A stretch of 23,403 nucleotides of DNA from Ruminococcaceae bacterium UBA1438. Its GTDB lineage: Bacteria > Bacillota > Clostridia > Oscillospirales > Acutalibacteraceae. Positions 7,441-15,500 of the stretch are shown here, piece by piece; within the stretch, counting starts at the first letter, position 1; each line of letters opens with the position of its first letter. The translations under genes were made by a program, and so were the position numbers. The stretch spans positions 3,854-27,256 of the forward strand of contig DCTO01000048.1 of NCBI GenBank assembly GCA_002329285.1, read 5' to 3'. Under the pieces are notes generated by a model, which was not told the DNA's origin, ran no database searches, and worked only from the letters and a program-made list of their open reading frames with translations.

Positions 7441-9060
7441 TTGAAAAAGTCAGGATTAATATGCATTTTCTTTTTGGCTTTATTATTTTCATTAATACCA
7501 ATAGCAAATCAGAACTTATCAGGAACAGTGCAGGCTGCAAAGGCTGCGACCGCAGCCCCTGCCGCTGTAACACCTAAGGTTACACTGTATGCAGGTTATA
7601 AGAACCACACCATCAAGTTTAAAAATCTTACCTCAAAAGCCACCGTTACATACAAAACAAGCAATAAAAAGGTGGCAACCGTAACAACTAAAGGTGTGGT
7701 TGCACCTTTAGCAAAAGGATCCGCAACCATAACCGCTACCATTAAGCAAAACAATAAAACCTATACAGTAAAAATATCTGTTACCGTAAAGGAGCCTTCC
7801 GTCTCAATCACCAATGCCGTAAAGGAAATGACTGCAGGGGAAACCCTTACTTTAAAAGCACAGGCAAAGGGACTGAAAAACCCGAATATACACTGGTCAT
7901 CATCCGATACCGGGATTGTTTATATAGGAAAGCGAAACGGCAAATTGACGGCAACGGCTGGAGGAACCGTAACTATAACAGCAAAGGATACCGTCAGCGG
8001 GAAAAAAGCAAGCATAAAAATCAATATAAAGGCATCGAATTATGTAATTGCATGGAATGATCCTAATTTTGAGAAGGCAATCCGCAATTTATTAGGCAGG
8101 CCGTCCGGGGATATACAAAAAAGTGAAGTAAAATATATGAAATATCTTAATTTGGAAGGATGCAATATTGAAACTATTGAAGATATACTGCATTTTGAAA
8201 GCCTTGTAGATCTTGATCTCGGAAGATATACCGATCGACAGCAATTTAATAATGATCATCAGTATAACTACATAAGTGATATCGGACCCATAGCTTCGCT
8301 ATGCAGTCTGGAAAATTTGGATTTGTCATACAATCCGGTAAATGATATTAGCGAACTTGGTCAACTTAAAAATTTAAGAAAACTGGTTTTAGTCGATAAT
8401 CCAATAAACGATATCAGACGTTTCGGCATAAATAAAATAACAAGCTTAGAACATCTGGAACTTGATAATGATGAAATAAAAGATATAAGTGTACTGGGTG
8501 AGTTGACTAATCTTACCTCACTTCAACTATTTTGCAAAAAAGTCAGTGACATAACCGCATTAGGGAAACTGACAAAATTAAAAGAATTATATATATGGTA
8601 CAGTCCGATAAGTGATATCAGTATGCTGGGGAATCTGACTAATCTAAAATCATTGGCGATTAATGACAGTAAGGTCAGCGATATTAGTGCATTAAGGAAG
8701 CTGATTAATCTGAAAGCTTTGTCTATTATCAACTCTCAGATACGCGATATTAGTGCATTGGATAATCTTTCGGAACTGATCAGTCTCTCTCTGGATAATA
8801 ACAAAATTAGCGATATCAGTATTATAGGAAGATTAACAAATCTGGAATATATATTTTTGTCTGATAATAAAATTAATGTTATTGGTGATTTAAGCAACCT
8901 TAAAAATCTAAAAAAATTAGTTTTGAATTTTAACCAGATTAATGATATCAGTGGTCTTAAAAATTTAAACGAATCAGTAAAAATTCAGTTAAGTTACAAT
9001 CCGATAACCGACTGGTCTCCGGTTGCTCATATAAAAGAGGTATATGGAAGGCCGTTGTAA
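7441..9060 (+). CDS. Secreted BIG2 / internalin-like leucine-rich repeat protein
   Basis: The product is 539 residues. A Lys-containing N-terminus and hydrophobic core (FFLALLFSLIPIA) form a Sec signal peptide ending near residue 35 (VQAAKA). Two bacterial Ig-like BIG2 domains follow (about 45-117 and 118-196), each with the typical VxY or SSSD strand and a G-x-ATITA ending. About eleven 22-residue leucine-rich repeats of the internalin type, (I/V)SDISxLGxLTNLxxLxL, fill about 275-525. The protein ends with a cap containing ITDWSPV. No LPXTG signal, lipobox or S-layer domain is visible, so attachment, if any, may use the BIG2 domains. Such proteins are usually adhesins or binding proteins; the ligand is unknown. 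TTG at 7441 is preferred over an in-frame GTG at 7420 because GGAGGAG (7428-7434) sits six bases before it and would fall inside the longer form. It converges on metY. Confidence 0.9.
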   Translation: MKKSGLICIFFLALLFSLIPIANQNLSGTVQAAKAATAAPAAVTPKVTLYAGYKNHTIKFKNLTSKATVTYKTSNKKVATVTTKGVVAPLAKGSATITATIKQNNKTYTVKISVTVKEPSVSITNAVKEMTAGETLTLKAQAKGLKNPNIHWSSSDTGIVYIGKRNGKLTATAGGTVTITAKDTVSGKKASIKINIKASNYVIAWNDPNFEKAIRNLLGRPSGDIQKSEVKYMKYLNLEGCNIETIEDILHFESLVDLDLGRYTDRQQFNNDHQYNYISDIGPIASLCSLENLDLSYNPVNDISELGQLKNLRKLVLVDNPINDIRRFGINKITSLEHLELDNDEIKDISVLGELTNLTSLQLFCKKVSDITALGKLTKLKELYIWYSPISDISMLGNLTNLKSLAINDSKVSDISALRKLINLKALSIINSQIRDISALDNLSELISLSLDNNKISDISIIGRLTNLEYIFLSDNKINVIGDLSNLKNLKKLVLNFNQINDISGLKNLNESVKIQLSYNPITDWSPVAHIKEVYGRPL

Positions 9061-9124
9061 ATTCCCGCATGCCCGACAAATACAAAGTTGCTGCTTAAAA
9101 ATCATTTAGGGCAATACATGAAAA

Positions 9125-9253
9125 GCAACCGCTCCCCTCACACACAGTTTGAAAGATTTCTATGAATTTACGTTTTCAGGACAGCCCAATAAAAGGCTGT
9201 TGCATAATAACAAATATAGTATTAATAAAGGGCAACCATTCCCCTCACACACA
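9125..9253. repeat. Direct repeat GCAACC..TCCCCTCACACACA (two copies)
   Basis: The 22 bases at 9125-9146 recur at 9232-9253 with two differences. The second copy forms the left arm of a long hairpin; the first has no matching right arm nearby. The 107-base offset suggests either a duplicated terminator or remnants of a dispersed repeat family. Confidence 0.75.
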
Positions 9254-9283
9254 ATGTGCATCTAAGGGGAGTGATTGCCCTTT
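9227..9283. terminator. Long hairpin between convergent genes, probable bidirectional terminator
   Basis: Arms 9227-9247 and 9263-9283 pair over 21 positions with only two non-Watson-Crick-compatible positions on the plus strand; on the minus strand one of these becomes G-U. AAAGGGCAA faces TTGCCCTTT at the base of the stem. It lies between the LRR gene (ends 9060) and metY (ends 9314), where a shared terminator is expected. The flanks carry short A/T runs: TTTCCTTGC on the plus side and CCCTTTATTAATA on the minus side. The stem is longer than most intrinsic terminators. Confidence 0.72.
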
Positions 9284-9313
9284 CCTTGCTATAATAATTT
9301 GACCTTTATCTCA

Positions 9314-10585
9314 TCATTCTCTGCAGCTATCCAGCGCCTGCTTAATGTCTTCGATTATATCCTCGACATTCTCGATGCCTATTGACATGCGTACCATTTC
9401 AGGTGAAACACCGCACTCAACAAGCTGTTCATCGCTGAGCTGCCTGTGGGTTGTGCTTGCGGGATGCAAAACACTCGTCCTCGCATCAGCCACATGAACC
9501 ACGATGGCCGCAAGCTTTAAGCTGTTCATGAACTTCATTGCGGCATCTCTTCCGCCCTTTATTCCGAAGGAAATAACTCCGCAGGTGCCCTTCTGAAGGT
9601 ACTTCTTGGCAAGCTCATAATACTTGCTGCTCTTAAGTCCCGGATAATTCACCCAGGATATCATATCCTGCTTCTCCAGAAACTCGGCTACAGCCTGTGC
9701 GTTGCTGCAATGCCTCTCGACCCTTAAGTGCAAGGTTTCAAGTCCCAGGTTCAGCAGAAATGCACTGTTAGGGGATATGGTAGAGCCCAAATCACGCATG
9801 AGCTGTACTCTGGCCTTTGTGATAAATGCAGCCTTGCCGCAATCTATGGTATATACTATGCCATGGTAGGATGCATCGGGCTCAGACAATCCGGGGAACT
9901 TGCCGTTAGCCCAGTTGAAGGTGCCCCCGTCCACTATTGCCCCGCCAAGGGCAACCGCATGTCCGTCCATGTATTTCGAGGTGGAATGAACTACAATGTC
10001 CGCACCGTATTCAAAGGGTCTGCAGTTTATAGGTGTTGCAAAGGTGTTGTCAATAATAAGCGGAATGCCGTTTTCGTGCGCAACCCTTGCAAAAACCTCA
10101 ATATCCATAATATCAAGGCTTGGGTTTGAAATGGTTTCGCCGAAGATGCATTTTGTGTTCGGCTTAATTGCCGCCTGAATTTCCTCTGCCGTTGCGGTTG
10201 GGGAAACGAAGGTGAAATCAATGCCAAGCTTGCGCATCGTAACGTTAAAAAGATTAAAGGTGCCGCCGTAAATTGCAGAGCTGGAAACCACGTGGTCGCC
10301 CGCCTGGGCAATGTTAAACACGGCGTAAAAGTTTGCCGCCTGGCCGCTTGATGTAAGCATTCCCGCAACGCCGCCCTCAAGCAGGGCAATTTTTGCCGCC
10401 GCATAATCGCAGGTTGGGTTTTGCAGGCGCGAATAGAAATAGCCGCTTTCCTTTAAATCAAAAAGTGCGCCCATTGCATCGCTGGATTCATATTTATAGG
10501 TTGTGCTCTGCACAATCGGAATCACTCTCGGCTCGCCGCTTTTGGGCTTGTAAGCGCCCTGAACGCAAATGGTGTCAAGTTTCAT
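9314..10585 (-). CDS. metY: O-acetylhomoserine (thiol)-lyase MetY, mosaic gene
   Basis: This PLP enzyme of the Cys/Met metabolism family makes homocysteine from O-acetylhomoserine and sulfide. The 423-residue frame is intact and of usual length. It opens with LDTICVQGAY and holds the sequences expected for PLP binding: TSSGQAA (near 78-84), DNTFATP (179-185) and HSTSKYMDGH, whose lysine (about 204) should form the PLP aldimine. The C-terminal domain has HPASTTHRQLS and VRMSIGIE. An AGAGGGA ribosome binding site precedes the ATG. Codon use changes sharply inside the gene. Residues 1-179 use ATT for 15, ATC for one and ATA for none of 16 isoleucines. From residue 186 on, ATA makes up 9, ATC 4 and ATT 3 of 16. 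The left half matches the left part of the window and the right half matches the right part, so the protein is probably a fusion of two orthologues. Confidence 0.93.
   Translation of the reverse strand: MKLDTICVQGAYKPKSGEPRVIPIVQSTTYKYESSDAMGALFDLKESGYFYSRLQNPTCDYAAAKIALLEGGVAGMLTSSGQAANFYAVFNIAQAGDHVVSSSAIYGGTFNLFNVTMRKLGIDFTFVSPTATAEEIQAAIKPNTKCIFGETISNPSLDIMDIEVFARVAHENGIPLIIDNTFATPINCRPFEYGADIVVHSTSKYMDGHAVALGGAIVDGGTFNWANGKFPGLSEPDASYHGIVYTIDCGKAAFITKARVQLMRDLGSTISPNSAFLLNLGLETLHLRVERHCSNAQAVAEFLEKQDMISWVNYPGLKSSKYYELAKKYLQKGTCGVISFGIKGGRDAAMKFMNSLKLAAIVVHVADARTSVLHPASTTHRQLSDEQLVECGVSPEMVRMSIGIENVEDIIEDIKQALDSCRE
10031..10051. other. Putative chimera or recombination junction inside metY
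   Basis: The codon-use switch in metY lies between the ATA codon at 10028-10030 and the paired ATT codons at 10052-10057. The 21 bases between them encode Asp-Asn-Thr-Phe-Ala-Thr-Pro, a conserved stretch of this enzyme family where two orthologues could share an identical short sequence. The reading frame is kept. The same change from ATA-tolerant to ATA-avoiding codon use, along with a rise in GC, separates all genes on the two sides. Confidence 0.75.
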
Positions 10586-10618
10586 TTTGTTTCCCTCTTT
10601 CTTATTATTTGTTTTTGG

Positions 10619-11254
10619 TTAATATGTTCCGTATCTCATCGGCGCGCCCGTTTCCTGATTAAGCTCAAAGTAAAAGTCGCTGCCGTCGCTATTGTTTTTA
10701 AACCAAACCGTCCACACCTGCTCCTCGCGGTCCTCAAACACGCCGCTGTCAAGGGAAGCGGATTGATAGCTGAAATCCTCTGCGGTGACGGTTGCATAGT
10801 ATCCGAATTCCGTGAAATCCGTAAGGCCTAAAAGCTCCTCGGCAGCTGCTTTTGCGTCAGCCTCGGTCAGCTTGCCGTCTGCGGGCGGGGCGAAGGTGGC
10901 GCTTTCAAAATTTTTATCTGAAGAAGAGCCGCCGTTGGTGTAATTATCTCGGTCCGCCTCCTGCGTGTCGCCGTTTTCCAGATCAAACTGATATTCCGCC
11001 ATGCCCGGGGCGTAATCAATATTTTTTTCGTCGGAAGCCGTGCTTGTTGCATTCTGCGGAAGCAGGCTTTCGTCAACGCGGTTGCCCGCCTCGTCAACCC
11101 AGTAAGTGTTGCCGTTTTCGTCGGTAACCGCCTCAAAAACCTCATCCGCTGATTGCGTGTAAGAATCCCTGCCCGTTGCCATTGCAAACCCAAATGCGCC
11201 GCAAAGGATAACCGCGGCCAGCAAAACGGCAAGGATTTTCTTTTTGTTTTTCAT
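10619..11254 (-). CDS. Small secreted or membrane-anchored PepSY-like protein
   Basis: The protein of 211 residues starts MKNKKK followed by a hydrophobic stretch (ILAVLLAAVILCGAFGFAMA), a Sec signal peptide or single membrane anchor. The Cys in it is not in a good lipobox. An acidic, Asn/Ser/Asp-rich linker (about 35-125) follows. The last 80 residues look like one PepSY-type domain: helix LTEADAKAAAEELLGL, then strands ending WTVWFKNN and FYFELNQETGAPM. PepSY domains are often found in protease inhibitors or regulatory lipoproteins; the role here is unknown. It starts six bases after the apgM stop, with its ribosome binding site (AGAGGA) inside the end of apgM, and ends 33 bases before metY, so it is probably in one transcript with both. 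Confidence 0.83.
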   Translation of the reverse strand: MKNKKKILAVLLAAVILCGAFGFAMATGRDSYTQSADEVFEAVTDENGNTYWVDEAGNRVDESLLPQNATSTASDEKNIDYAPGMAEYQFDLENGDTQEADRDNYTNGGSSSDKNFESATFAPPADGKLTEADAKAAAEELLGLTDFTEFGYYATVTAEDFSYQSASLDSGVFEDREEQVWTVWFKNNSDGSDFYFELNQETGAPMRYGTY

Positions 11255-11260
11255 AAACTA

Positions 11261-12472
11261 TCAGTCCTCTTCAAGCAGGTGGCTCATAATTCCCGGGCCG
11301 AAATCAATAAAGTTTCCGGTTGCCGCAGCGCTGTCCTCATCAATGCTTTCAACGCCCTGCTTCTCATTGTTCTTGTGATAAATGAGATATGGCACGGGGT
11401 CGCTTGCATGGGTGCGGGTAACAATCGGGGTGGGGTGGTCCGGCAAAATCATGATTTTGTAATCATCATAATCCTTCAGCCCCTCGAATATAATCGGCAG
11501 CACTCTCTCGTCAATAAGCTCAATTGCCCTAACCTTGTTTTCGGGCTCGTTTCTGTGGCCGCATTCATCGGTTGCCTCAAAGTGAAGGTAAACCATATCG
11601 TTTCTCTTCAGCATGTCAACGGCGGCGTTTGCCTTGCCCTCAAAATTGGTGTCAATATAACCGGTTGCTCCGGGAACCTCGGCAACCTCCATCTCGGCGC
11701 ATCGCCCTATACCCTTCAGCAAATCAACTGCGGAAACAACGCCGCCCTTGATTCCGTAAATTTTCTCAAACGGCGCAAACGCGGGCCTGGCGCCCTCGCC
11801 CCAAAGCCAAATGGAATTGGCGGGGCGCTTGCCCCTTGCCTTGCGCTCCAGATTAACGGGGTGGTCTTTCAATATGTCATATGATTTTTTCATCAGCTCA
11901 AGCAAAGGCTTTGCGTTCTCGCTGTCTGAAAGATATTCGGTGATAACCTTGCCGGTGATGTCATGCGGCGGGGTCATATTGCCAAGCTCTGTTGTGCCGT
12001 TTTTCCAGATAAGGCAATGCCTGTAAGAAACGCCGGGATAAAAGCTGAAAATCTCATTTCCAAGCTCCGCCTGCACCGCCTCAATCAGCACTGCCGCTTC
12101 CTCGCTTGAAATATCGTCCGCGCAGTAATCCTCAATGGTTTTCTCCTCATATGGCTTGCCGTCCTCTGAAAGCGTAACCAGATTGCAACGCAGCGAAACG
12201 TCGCTCGCCTTCATATCAATCCCGATGGATGCCGCCTCAAGAGGGCTTCTTCCGGTGTAATATTCAGCAGGGTCAAAGCCCATAACGCTCATATTTGCAA
12301 CATCCGAACCGGGCTTCATTCCCTTCGGCACTGTGCGCACAAGCCCAACCTCTGCCCTCTGCGCCAGCCGGTCAAGATTCGGCTTCTTTGCCACCATCAT
12401 CGGCGTTTTGCCGTTAAGCGCCGGCACCGGGTAGTCGGCCATGCCGTCGTATAATACAATTACATATTTCAT
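11261..12472 (-). CDS. apgM: ApgM-type 2,3-bisphosphoglycerate-independent phosphoglycerate mutase / proposed homoserine kinase
   Basis: This 403-residue protein is an alkaline-phosphatase-superfamily enzyme of the archaeal-type phosphoglycerate mutase family. Metal-binding elements are visible: YDGMADYP at the N-terminus (Asp-9), SVMGFDP with the likely nucleophile Ser, HFEATDECGHRNEPENK, and ILPDHPTPIVTRTH. Bacterial members of about 400 residues are often labelled 'proposed homoserine kinase', because they sit near threonine or methionine genes in genomes lacking ThrB. Here the gene is in a cluster with metY, whose substrate derives from homoserine, which fits that idea but does not prove it. 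AAGGAGGA six bases upstream sets the start. It follows purL by 81 bases that carry two hairpins, and it is closely coupled to the next gene. Confidence 0.92.
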   Translation of the reverse strand: MKYVIVLYDGMADYPVPALNGKTPMMVAKKPNLDRLAQRAEVGLVRTVPKGMKPGSDVANMSVMGFDPAEYYTGRSPLEAASIGIDMKASDVSLRCNLVTLSEDGKPYEEKTIEDYCADDISSEEAAVLIEAVQAELGNEIFSFYPGVSYRHCLIWKNGTTELGNMTPPHDITGKVITEYLSDSENAKPLLELMKKSYDILKDHPVNLERKARGKRPANSIWLWGEGARPAFAPFEKIYGIKGGVVSAVDLLKGIGRCAEMEVAEVPGATGYIDTNFEGKANAAVDMLKRNDMVYLHFEATDECGHRNEPENKVRAIELIDERVLPIIFEGLKDYDDYKIMILPDHPTPIVTRTHASDPVPYLIYHKNNEKQGVESIDEDSAAATGNFIDFGPGIMSHLLEED

Positions 12473-12489
12473 ATCTTGTCCTCCTTAAA

Positions 12490-12542
12490 CAGCGCAGCTT
12501 TTGTGAAATGCTGCGTTAAACAGAATTTTATGCAAAATCTGT
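12490..12542 (-). other. Two adjacent hairpins in the purL-apgM gap
   Basis: In plus-strand coordinates one stem pairs 12491-12498 with 12510-12517 (GCAGC/GCTGC core, 11-base loop). The other pairs 12520-12529 with 12534-12542 (ACAGA..TTTT/AAAATCTGT, one bulge, loop ATGC). They fill almost the entire 81-base gap just ahead of the apgM ribosome binding site. No T-run follows on the minus strand, so they look more like processing or leader structures than a terminator. Confidence 0.45.
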
Positions 12543-12553
12543 CTGTTTTTGTT

Positions 12554-15500
12554 TTATTTAAAGTAGTTAACACCGCTCTCAAAGAGCTTCAAATCCTTTT
12601 CAAACGGAACGTTTGCATAAAGGTTATCGCCCTTGCGCTCGCAATGCCCCATTTTGCCCAGCACTCTGCCGTCCGGCGAGGTGATGCCCTCAATTGCGCA
12701 AACGGAGCCGTTGGGGTTAAACGGCATTTCGGCAACGGGGTTGCCGTTCGGGTCAACGTATTGTGTTGCAATCTGCCCGTTTTCGGCAAGCTTGCGCACA
12801 ACCTCCTCGTTTGCAACAAATCTGCCCTCGCCGTGGGAAATCGGCACTGCGAAAATATCGCCCGCATTAACGCCGGAAAGCCACGGAGATTTGGTGCTTG
12901 TGATTCTTGTGTATGCAACGGAGGAAATGTGCCTGCCGATTGTGTTGAAGGTTAAGGTCGGGTCGGTCGGCTTAATCTCTCTGATTTCGCCGTATGGCAC
13001 AAGGCCAAGCTTAATCAGCGCCTGGAAGCCGTTGCAGATGCCAAGCATTAAGCCGTCGCGGCAATTAAGCAGCCTGTTAACTGCGTCCTTAACCCTCGGA
13101 TTTCTGAAAGTTGTGGCAATGAATTTGCCGCTGCCCTCCGGCTCGTCACCGCCGGAAAAGCCGCCCGGCAGCATAACAATCTGGCTTTCCTCAATGGATT
13201 TAACCATTTTTTCAATCGTTTCGTTAATGGCGGCAGGGGAAAGGTTGTTAACAACCAGGATCTCTGCCTCTGCGCCGGCCTTTTCAAACGCCCTTGCCGT
13301 GTCAACCTCGCAGTTTGTGCCGGGGAAGGCAGGGATGAACACCTTCGGCTTTGCAACCTTGTTTTTGCAGATGAAGATTGATCGCTCGTTGCAAAGCGGA
13401 ACATCAACCGGCATATCTGCAAGAGTTTTGCTCTTTGTGGGGAACACCTTTTCAAGCTTGCCTGTCCAGGCTTCAATCAGCTCATCAACGGTCATAACCT
13501 CGCCGTCAAGGATAAACACGGAATTATTGCTCGTTGTGCCAAGCGTGATTCCCGTTTTTTCATTTTTATATTCAAAATCAAAATCGCTGTCCTGCGCAAG
13601 CTCAAGCACAAAGCTGCCCTGAAGCGGGGCAAAAAGCGTTTCTGCGGAAAGCTCCTGGGCAAAGGTGAAGCCGGTTTTGTTTCCGAATGCCATTTTGCAG
13701 ACGCAGGCAGCCGCGCCGCCCTCTTTAACAACGGACGCGGCAAGAATTTCGCCGTTTCTAACAGCCTCATAAACCGCCGTCATCAGCGCCATTGCCGCCT
13801 TGTAATCGGGCAGGTCGCTTGCTGAGTCAACGGGCACGGGGATTAATTTAACGGTTGTTCCGCTCTGCTTGAATGCGGCGGATATGGTTTTGGAAGCCTC
13901 GCTCATGCCAACTGCAAAGGAAACCAGCGTCGGCGGAACGTCAAGCTCGTTAAAGCTGCCGCTCATGCTGTCCTTGCCGCCGATGGAGGGCGTGCCGTAT
14001 CCAACCTGCGCCGTGATTGAGCCAAGCAGCGCAGCGGCGGGCTTGCCCCATCTTTCGGGCGCGTCGTTAAGGCGCTCAAAGTATTCCTGGAAGGTCAGCC
14101 TCGCTTTTGCGGGGTTGCAGCCCACTGCGGCAAGCTTTGCCAGTGATTCGGTAACCGCAAATGCGGAGGAATGGAACGGGCTCCAGCGCGAAAGCTTCGG
14201 AATAAAGCCGTATGCCATAACGGTTGTCGTGTCCGTCTCGCCCTTTTCAAGCGGGATTTTTGCAACCATTGCCTCCTCTGGCGTCAGCTGATAGATGCCG
14301 GCATAGGGCATATTAACGGTTGCCGCGCCGATGGATGCGTCAAAGCGCTCAACGAGGCCCTTTTGTGAGCAGACCCCAAGGCGTGAAAGATTTGCCTTAA
14401 GCGCCTGCGCCTTGCCCAAGCCCGCAAGCGCCTGCGGAACTGCCGTTCTGTAATTATCGTTATCTTCAACAGCGCCGATGCGCGCCTTTGCATGCTGGGT
14501 AACGCCGTTTGTGTTAAGAAAATCGCGGCTGATGTCAACAATCTTATCGCCCCTCCAGGTCATAACCAGCCTGTTATCGGAGGTTACAACGGCAACGGGG
14601 GTTGCCTCCAGATTTTCCTCGTTTGAAAGGGCGATGAATTTATCAACGTCCTCCTTGTTAAGCACAACGGCCATTCTCTCCTGTGATTCGGAAATGGCAA
14701 GCTCAGTGCCGTCAAGCCCGTCATATTTTTTTGGCACGGCGTCAAGGTTGATATTAAGCCCGTCCGCAAGCTCGCCGATTGCAACGGAAACGCCGCCCGC
14801 GCCGAAATCGTTGCAGCGCTTAATCATTCTGGCAACCTCTGCATTTCTGAAAAGGCGCTGAATTTTTCTCTCCGTCGGCGGATTGCCCTTTTGCACCTCT
14901 GCGCCGCAGGTTTCAATGGAGCTGCTGTCATGCGCTTTGGATGAGCCCGTTGCGCCGCCGCAGCCGTCGCGCCCCGTGCGTCCGCCGAGCAGAACGATAA
15001 TGTCGCCCTCCTGCGGAACCTCACGGATAACGTTTGCCTTCGGCGATGCGCCGATAACCGCGCCGATTTCCATGCGCTTTGCAAGGTATCCGTCGTCGTA
15101 AAGCTCCGTAACCTGGCCGGTTGCAAGGCCGATTTGGTTGCCGTAGCTGGAATAACCCTGCGCCGCGCCGGTGGTGATTTTCTTCTGCGGCAGCTTTGCG
15201 GCAAGCGTTTCCTCAAAAGGCGTTGTCGGGTCGCCGCTGCCGGTAACCCTCATTGCCTGGTAAACATATGCTCTGCCTGAAAGCGGATCACGGATTGCGC
15301 CGCCAAGGCAGGTTGCCGCGCCGCCGAAGGGCTCAATCTCCGTCGGGTGGTTATGGGTTTCGTTTTTAAACTGAATCAGCCATTTTTCCTCTTTGCCGTC
15401 AATAATAACGGGCGCCTCAATGGAGCAGGCGTTGATTTCCTCGCTCTCATCAAGGTCGTTAACAAGGCTGCGCTTTTTAAGCACCTTCGTGCCGATGCAG

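Noticed and set aside
13048..15216. Several frames of 85-142 codons within purL
   Set aside because: They are Arg/Ala-rich shadows created by the GC-rich codon use of purL; none has motifs or a ribosome binding site.
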